Source of the DNA: Pedobacter hiemivivus
GTDB taxonomy: Bacteria; Bacteroidota; Bacteroidia; Sphingobacteriales; Sphingobacteriaceae
NCBI RefSeq assembly: GCF_004331685.1
Contig: NZ_SJSM01000002.1
Coordinates: 310,001 to 374,000, forward strand
Direction of reading: 5' to 3'
DNA length: 64,000 bases
The translations under genes and the position numbers were made by a program. This document shows positions 8,450 to 16,929 of this stretch, piece by piece. The notes below the pieces were generated by a model. The model was not told the DNA's origin and did not search any database. It saw nothing but the letters and a program-made list of their open reading frames with translations. Position 1 is the first letter of the stretch. Every line of letters starts with the position of its first letter.

Positions 8450-10168
8450 ATGAAAATTCAATATCAGATCATTTTTATAGGGTTAGCTATAGCTGGCCTC
8501 TTTGTTATTCCGGTTAAGGCACAGCAAACTTATCTTTCCGGAACAGCGAGGTCAAGTATTGAGCCCAGGACCTATCCATTTTCAGTTGCCCTTGCAGGTT
8601 ATGGTTATCCAAGGGGAGGACGCTTTAGCCTGGAATGGATAAAAATGGATAATGTAAGGTGGGGAAAACTGGCAGGTCACTCAACAACATTTACCGTATT
8701 GGACAAAGTGATGTATGCCGCGGATAAAAACGGAGCAGTTACTTATGCGCCGATAAAGCGTAAAAACGCGAACTGGCGAAAACTTACGGAGCTGGAAGGA
8801 ATAATTAGTCTGGCGAGTTATAAAGGCCGATTGTTTGCGCTTACAGCAAATGATGAACTGATGCGGTTTGAGCTAAAAAATAAAAATGCAGACTGGGTTA
8901 AAATTGCGAAATTTAATGGACTATCATACGACGTACATCTGAAATCTATTGCTATCAACAATGGTAAACTGTACGGATTGGATAAAAATAATAACATTTT
9001 CGAGGGCAGGCACAGAACAGATGGTAACCTGTCTGTAAGCGCTGTAGCCGTAGCAGCAGAAAAACAAACAGTTTTGATTGTAGGCACAGATGTTTGCGGA
9101 TTTAATCATGATTTCATCTCTTCAATAAAACAGCAGGTTTTTAGAAAGCACAAAATACCGCCATCGGCAGTATTGATAAATGCCTCACACACTCATTTTG
9201 CACCTTCAACGCAAGACTGGACAACCTGGGGCGGACATCAGTTGCCCGATTCTGTTTACTTAAATGATGTGGTTAAACCGGCAATGATCGCTGTCATTGA
9301 AAGTGCAATTAAAAGCATGAAACCTTCTGTGTTGTCTTTTGGAAGAGGAAAAACTACGATTGGGGCCAACCGAAGTCTGGAAGGAGCAGAAGTACCTTAT
9401 GATAATGATGTAGATGTGCTGAGCATTGAGCGCGTAAAAGATCACCATAAAACCCTGGTCTTTTTAACCGGATGTCACCCGGTATTTAAAAATGAAGGAA
9501 TTGAAGGTTTTACGGTAAGTCCCAATTATCCGGGGGTAACAAGGGCCCTCCTAGAGAAAGAAACGGGGGTAACAGATGCTTTATTCATTCAGGGCTGCGG
9601 AGGGGATATTAATCCTTTAAGTAACGATCACGTTAAAACCGGGAACGATCTTGCTGCTGATGTAAAAAGGATCTTAAACAGCCCCTTGCAGAAATTGTCT
9701 GGTAAGGTTACCTTTTACCTTGATTCTGTAAACTTCCCAGTAGACAGATGGAGTAATGAACGTATTGCTACATTCAGGAAGGAAAATGATAATGGTAAGG
9801 CAGATGTAAATGCCGAAAAAAACGTGCGTTGGGCAGATTTGATGTTTAAGCTGGATAAAAGTAATAAGATACCGGCCAGCATGCCGGTTTATATCCAGAC
9901 CATCAACATCGGCAACTGGAAACTTGTAGGCCTTTCCCGGGAGGCCGTAACGGATTACAGTATTGGAGTTAAAAAATTATGGCCTGGGAAATTGGTAAGT
10001 GTTGCGGGATACTGTAATGATGTATCTAGCTATTTGCCTACTAGCAGACATATAAAGGCGGGTAGTTACGAGGGACTAGGCTCATTTTTTTGGTATGGAC
10101 AACCCTCGGTATTTCCTCTGAATGTCTATGAAACGATCATAGATAAAATAAAGACTCAAAATTATTAA
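8450..10168 (+). CDS. Neutral/alkaline ceramidase-fold protein with inserted repeat domain, exported
   Basis: A 572-residue protein with signal peptide (ending VKAQQ). It carries the N-terminal domain of the neutral/alkaline ceramidase family: LAGYGYPRGG, LIVGTDVCGF, the metal-site motif NASHTHFAP, a second His in TGCHPVF, FIQGCGGDINP and a late SYLPT...GSYEGLG motif that would give the zinc Glu. The first two strands are split: residues about 63-188 are three repeats of about 40 aa (WxKLxxxxxxxSLAxxxGRLFALTxNxxLxRF) that look like beta-propeller blades. The Ser nucleophile of true neutral ceramidases is replaced by Gly in FIQGCGG, so ceramide hydrolysis is doubtful. Relatives occur widely in PULs without a known reaction; a metal-dependent amidase/esterase on the target glycan is one possibility. 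Confidence 0.72.
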   Translation: MKIQYQIIFIGLAIAGLFVIPVKAQQTYLSGTARSSIEPRTYPFSVALAGYGYPRGGRFSLEWIKMDNVRWGKLAGHSTTFTVLDKVMYAADKNGAVTYAPIKRKNANWRKLTELEGIISLASYKGRLFALTANDELMRFELKNKNADWVKIAKFNGLSYDVHLKSIAINNGKLYGLDKNNNIFEGRHRTDGNLSVSAVAVAAEKQTVLIVGTDVCGFNHDFISSIKQQVFRKHKIPPSAVLINASHTHFAPSTQDWTTWGGHQLPDSVYLNDVVKPAMIAVIESAIKSMKPSVLSFGRGKTTIGANRSLEGAEVPYDNDVDVLSIERVKDHHKTLVFLTGCHPVFKNEGIEGFTVSPNYPGVTRALLEKETGVTDALFIQGCGGDINPLSNDHVKTGNDLAADVKRILNSPLQKLSGKVTFYLDSVNFPVDRWSNERIATFRKENDNGKADVNAEKNVRWADLMFKLDKSNKIPASMPVYIQTINIGNWKLVGLSREAVTDYSIGVKKLWPGKLVSVAGYCNDVSSYLPTSRHIKAGSYEGLGSFFWYGQPSVFPLNVYETIIDKIKTQNY

Positions 10169-10173
10169 ATGAT

Positions 10174-11433
10174 ATGACGAATAGAGCAGTATTGAACCCC
10201 CTGATTATTATAGGGATGTTGTTTTTTGTTTTTGGTTTTGTTACCTGGTTGAGCGCTGTATTGATTCCTTACTTACAACTTGCTTGTGAACTGAACAATT
10301 TTCAATCTTATCTGGTAGCATTTGCCTTTTATATCTCTTATTTCCTGATGGGAATTCCCTCCGGTTGGTTGTTAAAGGTAACAGGGTTTAAGAACGGATT
10401 GTCTATAGGTCTTATCCTGGTGGCGGCTGGCTCTTTATTGTTTATTCCGGCAGCAATCAGCAGATTTTACCCGCTCTTCTTAGTTGGTTTATTCGTGCAG
10501 GGTGCAGGTCTAACAGTGCTGCAAACGGCCTCGAACCCTTATGTTGCCATTCTGGGACCTAAGGAAAGTGCTGCCCGGAGGATCAGTTTTATGGGCATCT
10601 GTAATGGCATTGCAGGAGCTTTGGCACCAGTTATTCTGGGCGCTGTTATCTTAAATGATGCAGATGCATTGAAGAATAAATTGAGCCTTTTAAATCCTTC
10701 GCAAAAGATTGAAGAATTGAATGCCCTGGCAGCCAAGGTAATTATACCTTACCTCATCATTACTGGGATATTGATTGTTTTGGCTATAGTGATTCGTTTT
10801 TCTGCGCTACCGGATGTTGATGAGGAAGAGTTGGATGAAGAAGGGGAATCTGCTGGACATAATGTTAAAACTTCCATTTTAGAGTTTCCTCACCTATTGC
10901 TTGGTGTCCTCGTATTGTTCTTATATACAGGAGTTGAGGTGATTGCTGGAAACAGCATCATTGGTTATGGTGCATTTCAGGGAATCCCATTGTCAGTTGC
11001 CAAGTTTTTCACTTCGTTCACCCTGATTAGCATGCTGGCTGGTTATCTGATCGGAATAGTTTGTATACCCAGGTTCTTTAGTCAGGAAACTGCACTTAAA
11101 AGCTCTGCGCTTATCGGTGTTTTGTTTGCAACTATAGCCATTTTTAGCAACGGCTTAATTTCCGTGGTTTTTGTAGCCTTACTTGGCCTGGCTAATTCAT
11201 TAATGTGGCCCTCTATATGGCCTTTGGCAATTGCGGGATTGGGACGATTTACAAAAGTAGGATCCTCATTACTGGTTATGGCTATTTCTGGTGCAGCGTT
11301 GCTGCCATTGCTATACGGTTACGTTACGGATCATACGAACCCGCAACAGGCTTACTGGATTGTGATACCCTGCTATATTGTTATAGGATATTATGCTGTT
11401 TCCGGGCATAAAATCGGAAAAAATAGAAATTAA
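10174..11433 (+). CDS. FucP/NagP-type sugar:H+ symporter (MFS)
   Basis: A 419-residue inner-membrane protein with about 12 hydrophobic segments. The first segment (FFVFGFVTWLSAVLIPYLQ) and GLTVLQTASNPYVAILGP are signatures of the FucP/GluP sugar permease group of the major facilitator superfamily. The loop between TM6 and TM7 is acidic (DEEELDEEGES). Bacteroidota members import GlcNAc (NagP), MurNAc, glucose/galactose or fucose. Between exo-hexosaminidase genes upstream and an amino-sugar kinase gene 15 bases downstream, GlcNAc and/or MurNAc is the best guess for the cargo. The gene starts 5 bases after the ceramidase-fold gene, so translation is tightly coupled. Confidence 0.9.
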   Translation: MTNRAVLNPLIIIGMLFFVFGFVTWLSAVLIPYLQLACELNNFQSYLVAFAFYISYFLMGIPSGWLLKVTGFKNGLSIGLILVAAGSLLFIPAAISRFYPLFLVGLFVQGAGLTVLQTASNPYVAILGPKESAARRISFMGICNGIAGALAPVILGAVILNDADALKNKLSLLNPSQKIEELNALAAKVIIPYLIITGILIVLAIVIRFSALPDVDEEELDEEGESAGHNVKTSILEFPHLLLGVLVLFLYTGVEVIAGNSIIGYGAFQGIPLSVAKFFTSFTLISMLAGYLIGIVCIPRFFSQETALKSSALIGVLFATIAIFSNGLISVVFVALLGLANSLMWPSIWPLAIAGLGRFTKVGSSLLVMAISGAALLPLLYGYVTDHTNPQQAYWIVIPCYIVIGYYAVSGHKIGKNRN

Positions 11434-11448
11434 TTAAATAACTGACTA

Positions 11449-12294
11449 ATGATCTTAATCGCAGATAGTGGTTCCACCAAAACAGATTGGTGTCTTCTTG
11501 ATTCCGCCAGGAAAGGGCGTTATTTTATAACTGAGGGCTATAACCCTTATTTTTGTGATGAACAATATATCATTAATTCCATTAAAGCAAATCTTCCTGG
11601 CGAAATAGATCGGTTAGGGATTACAGCCGTGCATTTTTATGGCGCCGGTTGTCAGGACGATAAAGTTGTGGTCATGGAGGGAATACTGCGCTCCGTATTT
11701 TCTAACTGCGAACAAATAACTGCCGAGGTAGATCTTCTGGCAGCTGCAAGAGGGCTGTTAGGAAATAAACCTGGTTTTGCTGCTATACTGGGGACCGGAA
11801 CCAACACTTGTATTTATGATGGAAACAGAATCATTAACAATGTGGATTCTTTGGGATTTATCTTAGGCGACGAAGGGAGTGGGGCGGCAATTGGAAAAAG
11901 GATACTTAGGGACTATTTACGTAATAAAATGCCTGAATCTGTAAAGCGTGCATTTTATAACACGTATGAACTAAAACCTGCGGATATCATCCACAAGATT
12001 TATGGAGAGCCATTGGCCAACAGATTTTGTGCAAGCTTTACCCGGTTTTTAAAGCATCCTGAGGTTGACCCGAACTATGGCCACCAGCTGGTAAAATCGT
12101 CCTTCACTGAGTTTTTCCATAATCTCGTTTCCTGTTATCCTGACTATAATAAGTATACTTTTAATTGTATCGGCTCAGTAAGTTATCATTTTGCAGCTAT
12201 TCTGGAGGAGGTTTTAAATGACTTTCAAATGGAACCGGGCCGGATTTTACCTTCCCTGATCGCTGAACTTGTCAGCTTTCATGCGGTTGCCTAA
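11449..12294 (+). CDS. BadF/BadG-type N-acetylhexosamine kinase (MurNAc or GlcNAc kinase)
   Basis: A 281-residue cytoplasmic ASKHA-fold kinase of the BadF/BadG/NAGK group. Phosphate-1 loop: IADSGSTKTDW at the N-terminus; phosphate-2 and adenosine motifs: AILGTGTNTCIYDG and GFILGDEGSGAAIGKR. The sugar-contact segment FYGAGC is also present. Family members phosphorylate GlcNAc, MurNAc or glucosamine at C6 with ATP. With murQ and a FucP-type permease in the same operon this arrangement resembles the murT-murK-murQ set of Tannerella forsythia, in which an importer brings in free MurNAc and the kinase makes MurNAc-6-P for MurQ. I infer MurNAc as substrate, but GlcNAc kinase activity would fit the GH20/GH89 genes equally well. 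Confidence 0.85.
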   Translation: MILIADSGSTKTDWCLLDSARKGRYFITEGYNPYFCDEQYIINSIKANLPGEIDRLGITAVHFYGAGCQDDKVVVMEGILRSVFSNCEQITAEVDLLAAARGLLGNKPGFAAILGTGTNTCIYDGNRIINNVDSLGFILGDEGSGAAIGKRILRDYLRNKMPESVKRAFYNTYELKPADIIHKIYGEPLANRFCASFTRFLKHPEVDPNYGHQLVKSSFTEFFHNLVSCYPDYNKYTFNCIGSVSYHFAAILEEVLNDFQMEPGRILPSLIAELVSFHAVA

Positions 12295-12358
12295 AATATT
12301 TAAACGTAAACACACACACAGACAAGAAGCTTAACAGCTTTTGAAGAAAATAAAACAT

Positions 12359-14599
12359 ATGAAATACACACAAAAACTACTGAGTTATGGTTTGGGGATC
12401 GTATTGCTATTTACTGCAAGTTCCTCAATTGCAAAGCAGGGGAACAGAAATGGAACCCAAACTTTAAATAAAGAGGACAGCTATGCTTTAATCAAACGTA
12501 TCCTGCCGAAATTCCACGATCATTTTCAGATTGAATTCTTGGAGAAGGAAAATGATAAAGATGTTTTTGAATTAGAAAGCAAGGGCGGTAAGATCGTATT
12601 GAGAGGAAATCATGGTATTTCAGTGGCAAGCGCATTGAATTTCTACCTGAAAAATTATGCACACTGCGACATCAGCTGGAACGGAAATAACCTGAATTTG
12701 CTAAAAGAATTGCCTGCAGTTCCGACAAAAGTACATCAGACTACACCTTATCAATACAGGCATTATTTTAATTACTGCACCTTCAATTATACCGCTGCCT
12801 GGTGGGACTGGGAGCGCTGGCAGCAGGAGATTGACTTTATGGCTTTAAACGGCATCAATATGCCGCTGGCTATGACCGGTCAGAATGCGCTTTGGTACAG
12901 AGTTTATAAAAGCCTGGGCTTTACCGACCAGGATATGGACGTCTTTTTCTCGGGACCAGCTTATTTCATGTGGTTTTGGGCTGGGAATCTTGATGGTTGG
13001 GGCGGACCGCTGCCACAGTCCTGGATGAAAAGCCATGAGGAACTCCAGAAAAAGATTCTCGCACGTGAACGTGAATTGGGGATGACGCCAATTCTACCGG
13101 CTTTTACGGGCCATGTCCCTCCTGCATTTAAAGATCGTTTCCCGCAAGCTAAACTGCAAAAAACCAACTGGGAAGGGAGATTTGCTGATACCTATATTCT
13201 TGATCCAAAAGATCCGATGTTCCAGGTTATTGGCCGCAAATTTATTGAAGAACAAACAAAAACTTTTGGGACAGACCATCTATATGGTGCCGATACCTTT
13301 AATGAAATGTACCCACCAAGTAGCGATCCGTCTTATCTGGCTGAGTCTAGTAACGCAGTGTATAAATCGATGGCGGCATCAGATCCGCAGGCTGTTTGGA
13401 TTATGCAGGGCTGGACTTTCTGGGATAAAAGAGATTTCTGGAAACCAGAGCAACTGAAATCCTATTTGAATGCAGTACCAACAGATAAGTTGATTGTGCT
13501 CGATTTATGGAGTGAGGTGCAGCCAATCTGGGATAAGACCGATGCTTATTATGGTAAACAATGGATATGGTGTATGCTTCATAATTTCGGTGGTAAAATC
13601 AACATGTTTGGTCACATGGATAAGATTTCAATCGAACCTTCAGAAACTTTTCATAATCCGAAGGCTGGCAACATGATCGGCATAGGGGTAGTTCCGGAAG
13701 GAATCGAACAGAATCCAGCCATATATGCACTGATGCTGGACAATGTGTGGAGAGATAAAGTAATTGATGCTGATGACTGGGTTAAAGATTACGCACACCG
13801 CAGATACGGACAAAAAAATGTCGACATAGAAAAGGCCTGGAACATACTCCATTATACAGTGTATAATGTTGATGGCGGACATGAAAGTATCGTTACTGGC
13901 AGGCCAACATTTAAAAAGAGTACAGACTGGACAGATACTGAAATGCCTTATAAGTTAGTCGATTTGATTCCTGCCTGGGATCATATGATCAAGGCCTCAG
14001 CTAACTTTAAAAATGTTGATGGATTTCAGTATGACCTGGTTGATTTAAGCAGACAGATTATGGCGGATTATGCCAGTGTTTTACAACAGGAGATCGCTCT
14101 TGCGCATAAAAATAAGAATCATAAATTATTTCAATTAAGTAGCGGCAGGTTTCTGGAATTGATTAAAGACATGGATATGCTTCTTGCTACCAGAAAGGAT
14201 TTTTTATTAGGTAAATGGTTAAATGATGCAAAAAAATGGGGTACAAATGATGCGGAGAAAGCCCTTTATGAAAAGAATGCCAGAAATCTGATAACGCTTT
14301 GGGGAGATAAGGATGCATCTCTGCATGAGTATGCCAATAAACAATGGTCGGGTCTGTTAACCGGCTTCTACTTACCAAGGTGGCAGCAGTTTTTTAAAGA
14401 AGTGGCAACAAAAATGAACAGTAACCAGAAATTCAACCAGGAAGCTTTTGATGAAAAAATTAAATCATGGGAATGGAAATGGGTTAATGGAAGGGAGTTG
14501 TACAGTGAAACCCCGCAGGGAGATCCGGTAGTAGTTTCTAAAATGATGTACCAGAAATACGCATCAGCAATAAAAGCAGTTGGTAAAAACGTTAAGTAG
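12359..14599 (+). CDS. GH89 alpha-N-acetylglucosaminidase, exported
   Basis: The frame is open from a TTG at 12341, but the ATG at 12359 starts a clean signal peptide (KYTQKLLSYGLGIVLLFTA...), giving 746 residues. GH89 removes terminal alpha-linked GlcNAc, as human NAGLU does from heparan sulfate and clostridial enzymes do from gastric mucin. Domain order: small alpha/beta N-domain with RGNHGISVASALNFYLK, TIM barrel starting at YQYRHYFNYCTFNYTAAWWDWERW, and an all-helical C-domain. Catalytic residues are visible: Glu316 in ADTFNEMYPP and Glu447 in PEGIEQNPAIYAL, nearly the same numbers as in human NAGLU. There is no C-terminal CBM array. It is in the same direction as the kinase gene, with only a 64-base gap. 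Confidence 0.96.
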   Translation: MKYTQKLLSYGLGIVLLFTASSSIAKQGNRNGTQTLNKEDSYALIKRILPKFHDHFQIEFLEKENDKDVFELESKGGKIVLRGNHGISVASALNFYLKNYAHCDISWNGNNLNLLKELPAVPTKVHQTTPYQYRHYFNYCTFNYTAAWWDWERWQQEIDFMALNGINMPLAMTGQNALWYRVYKSLGFTDQDMDVFFSGPAYFMWFWAGNLDGWGGPLPQSWMKSHEELQKKILARERELGMTPILPAFTGHVPPAFKDRFPQAKLQKTNWEGRFADTYILDPKDPMFQVIGRKFIEEQTKTFGTDHLYGADTFNEMYPPSSDPSYLAESSNAVYKSMAASDPQAVWIMQGWTFWDKRDFWKPEQLKSYLNAVPTDKLIVLDLWSEVQPIWDKTDAYYGKQWIWCMLHNFGGKINMFGHMDKISIEPSETFHNPKAGNMIGIGVVPEGIEQNPAIYALMLDNVWRDKVIDADDWVKDYAHRRYGQKNVDIEKAWNILHYTVYNVDGGHESIVTGRPTFKKSTDWTDTEMPYKLVDLIPAWDHMIKASANFKNVDGFQYDLVDLSRQIMADYASVLQQEIALAHKNKNHKLFQLSSGRFLELIKDMDMLLATRKDFLLGKWLNDAKKWGTNDAEKALYEKNARNLITLWGDKDASLHEYANKQWSGLLTGFYLPRWQQFFKEVATKMNSNQKFNQEAFDEKIKSWEWKWVNGRELYSETPQGDPVVVSKMMYQKYASAIKAVGKNVK

Positions 14600-14602
14600 A
14601 AA

Positions 14603-15679
14603 ATGATGAATAACAAAAAAAATAGTTTCCGCACACCTATACTGTGGTGTCTGCTGTTCTTTTCACTTTATGGTCTAAACGATGGTAATGCGCAATTGAA
14701 TCAGAATCAGCTGAAGTTTAAAAATCCCATTGGAAATGGTGCCGATCCATGGGTAATCAAGCACAATGGTTATTATTACGTCTGCCAAAGCAATGGTGAT
14801 ATCAATAGCAAGGGAATTTCTGTAAGTAAATCCAATAAATTGAGCCAGTTGGGCAAACCGGTGACAGTTTGGAATACTCCTGCAGCGGGTTGGAACAGCA
14901 GTCAGGTCTGGGCACCTGAATTGCATTATTTTAATAAAAAATGGTACATCTATTATGCGGCCGGTAAAGCCGGCCCCCCTTATATTCACCAGCGGTCTGG
15001 TGTTCTCGAATCTGTTACCGATGATCCACAAGGGGAATATGTCGACAAAGGGATTTTAAATACAGGCGTCGACGCAGGAAATGAGACTGGGATGATCTGG
15101 GCAATCGATGTGAATGTTGGTCATATTGCTGGAAAGCTTTATGCCGTATGGTCGGGCTGGGAGCAGAATGCGACAACCGATAAAACATCTCAGCATCTCT
15201 ATATAGCTGAAATGAGTAATCCATGGACGATCAGTTCAGCCCGGGTAAAAATATCGAGCCCGGATCAGCCCTGGGAAACAGGCGGGCCACTGGATTTAAA
15301 TGAGGGACCCCAGTTTTTAATGAGAAATGATCAGGTCTTCATTATTTATTCGACAAGAGAATCCTGGACACCGGAATATCGCCTGGCACAGCTAAAACTA
15401 AAGGATCCTTCCAAAAGCCCACTCGATGCAGCCAACTGGGAGAAGCGTGGACCAGTGTTTCAAGGCACGGCAAAGGTACTCGGTACCGGTCATGCAAGTT
15501 TTACCCAATCGCCTGACGGTAAGGAGTGGTGGGTATTTTATCATACCAAGAAAAGCAGCACTCCGGGTTGGGCAAGAGATTTACGTTTGCAAAAGTTTAC
15601 CTGGAGAACAGATGGAAACCCTGATTTTGGCATCCCGATTCCGGCTGGTGTTTCACTTCCAGTTCCTTCAGGAGAGTAA
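14603..15679 (+). CDS. GH43-family glycosidase, exported
   Basis: A 358-residue protein with an N-terminal signal peptide (cleavage near GNAQ). GH43 residues: general base Asp48 in GADPWVIKHNGYYYVCQ, Asp in MIWAIDVNVGHI, and general acid Glu in LDLNEGPQFL, in the expected order. QVWAPELHYFNKKWYIYYAA is the usual second blade motif. It differs from the lipoprotein GH43 at 4632 in sequence and lacks a lipobox, so it is likely periplasmic. Activity could be alpha-arabinofuranosidase or beta-xylosidase; I cannot tell. It begins 3 bases after the GH89 stop codon, so it is part of the same message. Confidence 0.88.
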   Translation: MMNNKKNSFRTPILWCLLFFSLYGLNDGNAQLNQNQLKFKNPIGNGADPWVIKHNGYYYVCQSNGDINSKGISVSKSNKLSQLGKPVTVWNTPAAGWNSSQVWAPELHYFNKKWYIYYAAGKAGPPYIHQRSGVLESVTDDPQGEYVDKGILNTGVDAGNETGMIWAIDVNVGHIAGKLYAVWSGWEQNATTDKTSQHLYIAEMSNPWTISSARVKISSPDQPWETGGPLDLNEGPQFLMRNDQVFIIYSTRESWTPEYRLAQLKLKDPSKSPLDAANWEKRGPVFQGTAKVLGTGHASFTQSPDGKEWWVFYHTKKSSTPGWARDLRLQKFTWRTDGNPDFGIPIPAGVSLPVPSGE

Positions 15680-15714
15680 TAAAAGTAATTTTAGTAACTA
15701 TAACCTATAAAAAA

Positions 15715-16812
15715 ATGAACATCAAAAAGATTTTAGTATTCCTTTTGATCCTTATTACAGGGGTTGCAAAGAGCAATGCGCAGCAATCCAAAAGAGAGGA
15801 CATGCCAGCTGGAAAATGGACAATAGAACAAGCCAATACCTGGTATGCACAGCACCGATGGCTGGTAGGGGCTAATTTTCTTCCCAGTACCGCCATTAAT
15901 CAGTTAGAAATGTGGCAGGCGGATTCATTTGATCCTCTGACTATTGACAGAGAGTTGGGGTGGGCTGCAAAAATTGGTTTAAATACCTTGAGGGTCTATC
16001 TTCATAGTATTGCATGGAAGCAAGATCCTGAGGGCTTTAAAAAGCGTATAGACCAGTATCTGGGTATTGCGGACAAACATCATATAAAAACAGTATTTGT
16101 GTTTTTTGATGATTGCTGGAATAAGGAAGCAAAACCGGGTAAACAACCTGCATCTAAACCAGGTATCCATAACTCAGGTTGGGTACAGGATCCGGGGCAA
16201 CCTATGTCTGCCGATCCCAAACTTTTTCCAGGTCTTGAAAAGTATGTGAAGGACGTGCTTGATCGTTTTGGCAAAGATAAACGCATTTTACTATGGGATC
16301 TTTATAATGAACCGGGTAACTCTGATAAAGGAAATGAGTCGCTTCCTCTTTTACGGAAAGTATTTTCCTGGGCCAGAGCAGCAGCTCCGGAACAGCCAAT
16401 CACTTCCGGGATTTGGAAATGGGACCTAGAAGAGCTAAATGCCTTTCAGATACAAAACTCCGATATAATTACCTATCACGACTACGAAGAGCCTGAATGG
16501 CATCTCAGAGTAATACAGATGCTAAAAACTCATGGGCGCCCCTTGATCTGTACGGAATATATGGCAAGAACCCGAAACAGCCGGTTCTCGAATATTTTAC
16601 CCCTGCTTAAAAAGGAAAATATTGGCGCAATCAGTTGGGGCTTAGTTGCCGGAAAATCAAATACGATTTATGCCTGGGATACTCCATTGCCTCAGGGCAA
16701 TCAGCCTGCAGAGTGGTTTCATGATATTTTTAAGAAGGATGGAACTCCATATCGTCAGGATGAAGTTGATTTGATTAAAAACTTAAAAAAACCTGAGGGT
16801 GAAAGTCCGTAA
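15715..16812 (+). CDS. GH5-like (clan GH-A) glycoside hydrolase, exported
   Basis: A 365-residue TIM-barrel protein with signal peptide ending SNAQQ. Clan GH-A landmarks: LGWAAKIGLNTLRVYLH (strand 2), acid/base Glu199 in LLWDLYNEPGN, and nucleophile Glu281 in LICTEYMART, with a terminal ISWGLVAGKSN. HHIKTVFVFFDDCWN precedes the acid/base. Full-length relatives are annotated as cellulase-family or 1,4-beta-xylanase-like enzymes in Bacteroidota; true specificity is unknown and it could be an exo-acting glycosidase. It is the last gene of PUL 1, 35 bases after the GH43 and 43 bases before an intrinsic terminator. Confidence 0.8.
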   Translation: MNIKKILVFLLILITGVAKSNAQQSKREDMPAGKWTIEQANTWYAQHRWLVGANFLPSTAINQLEMWQADSFDPLTIDRELGWAAKIGLNTLRVYLHSIAWKQDPEGFKKRIDQYLGIADKHHIKTVFVFFDDCWNKEAKPGKQPASKPGIHNSGWVQDPGQPMSADPKLFPGLEKYVKDVLDRFGKDKRILLWDLYNEPGNSDKGNESLPLLRKVFSWARAAAPEQPITSGIWKWDLEELNAFQIQNSDIITYHDYEEPEWHLRVIQMLKTHGRPLICTEYMARTRNSRFSNILPLLKKENIGAISWGLVAGKSNTIYAWDTPLPQGNQPAEWFHDIFKKDGTPYRQDEVDLIKNLKKPEGESP

Positions 16813-16855
16813 ATCAAAAAGAGTCTATGGTTACCTGTTGTTCAGTAAGAACAAG

Positions 16856-16898
16856 ACCGGAGTAAGATTCTTTCAAGAATTTTTCTCCGGTTTTTTTT
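16856..16898 (+). terminator. Rho-independent terminator of PUL 1
   Basis: The outer arms ACCGGAG (16856-16862) and CTCCGGT (16885-16891) pair, an inner ATTCTT/AAGAAT stem continues the hairpin, and a run of eight T follows on the + strand (16891-16898). It has no T-run on the other strand, so it ends only the PUL 1 message and not the convergent regulator gene. Confidence 0.88.
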
Positions 16899-16929
16899 AT
16901 GTCGTATATATTCTCTTAATTTACCAACA

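Noticed and set aside
12309..12320. Short CA repeat before the GH89 gene
   Set aside because: Too short to be a meaningful repeat; intergenic A/C-rich sequence is common before start codons in this group.
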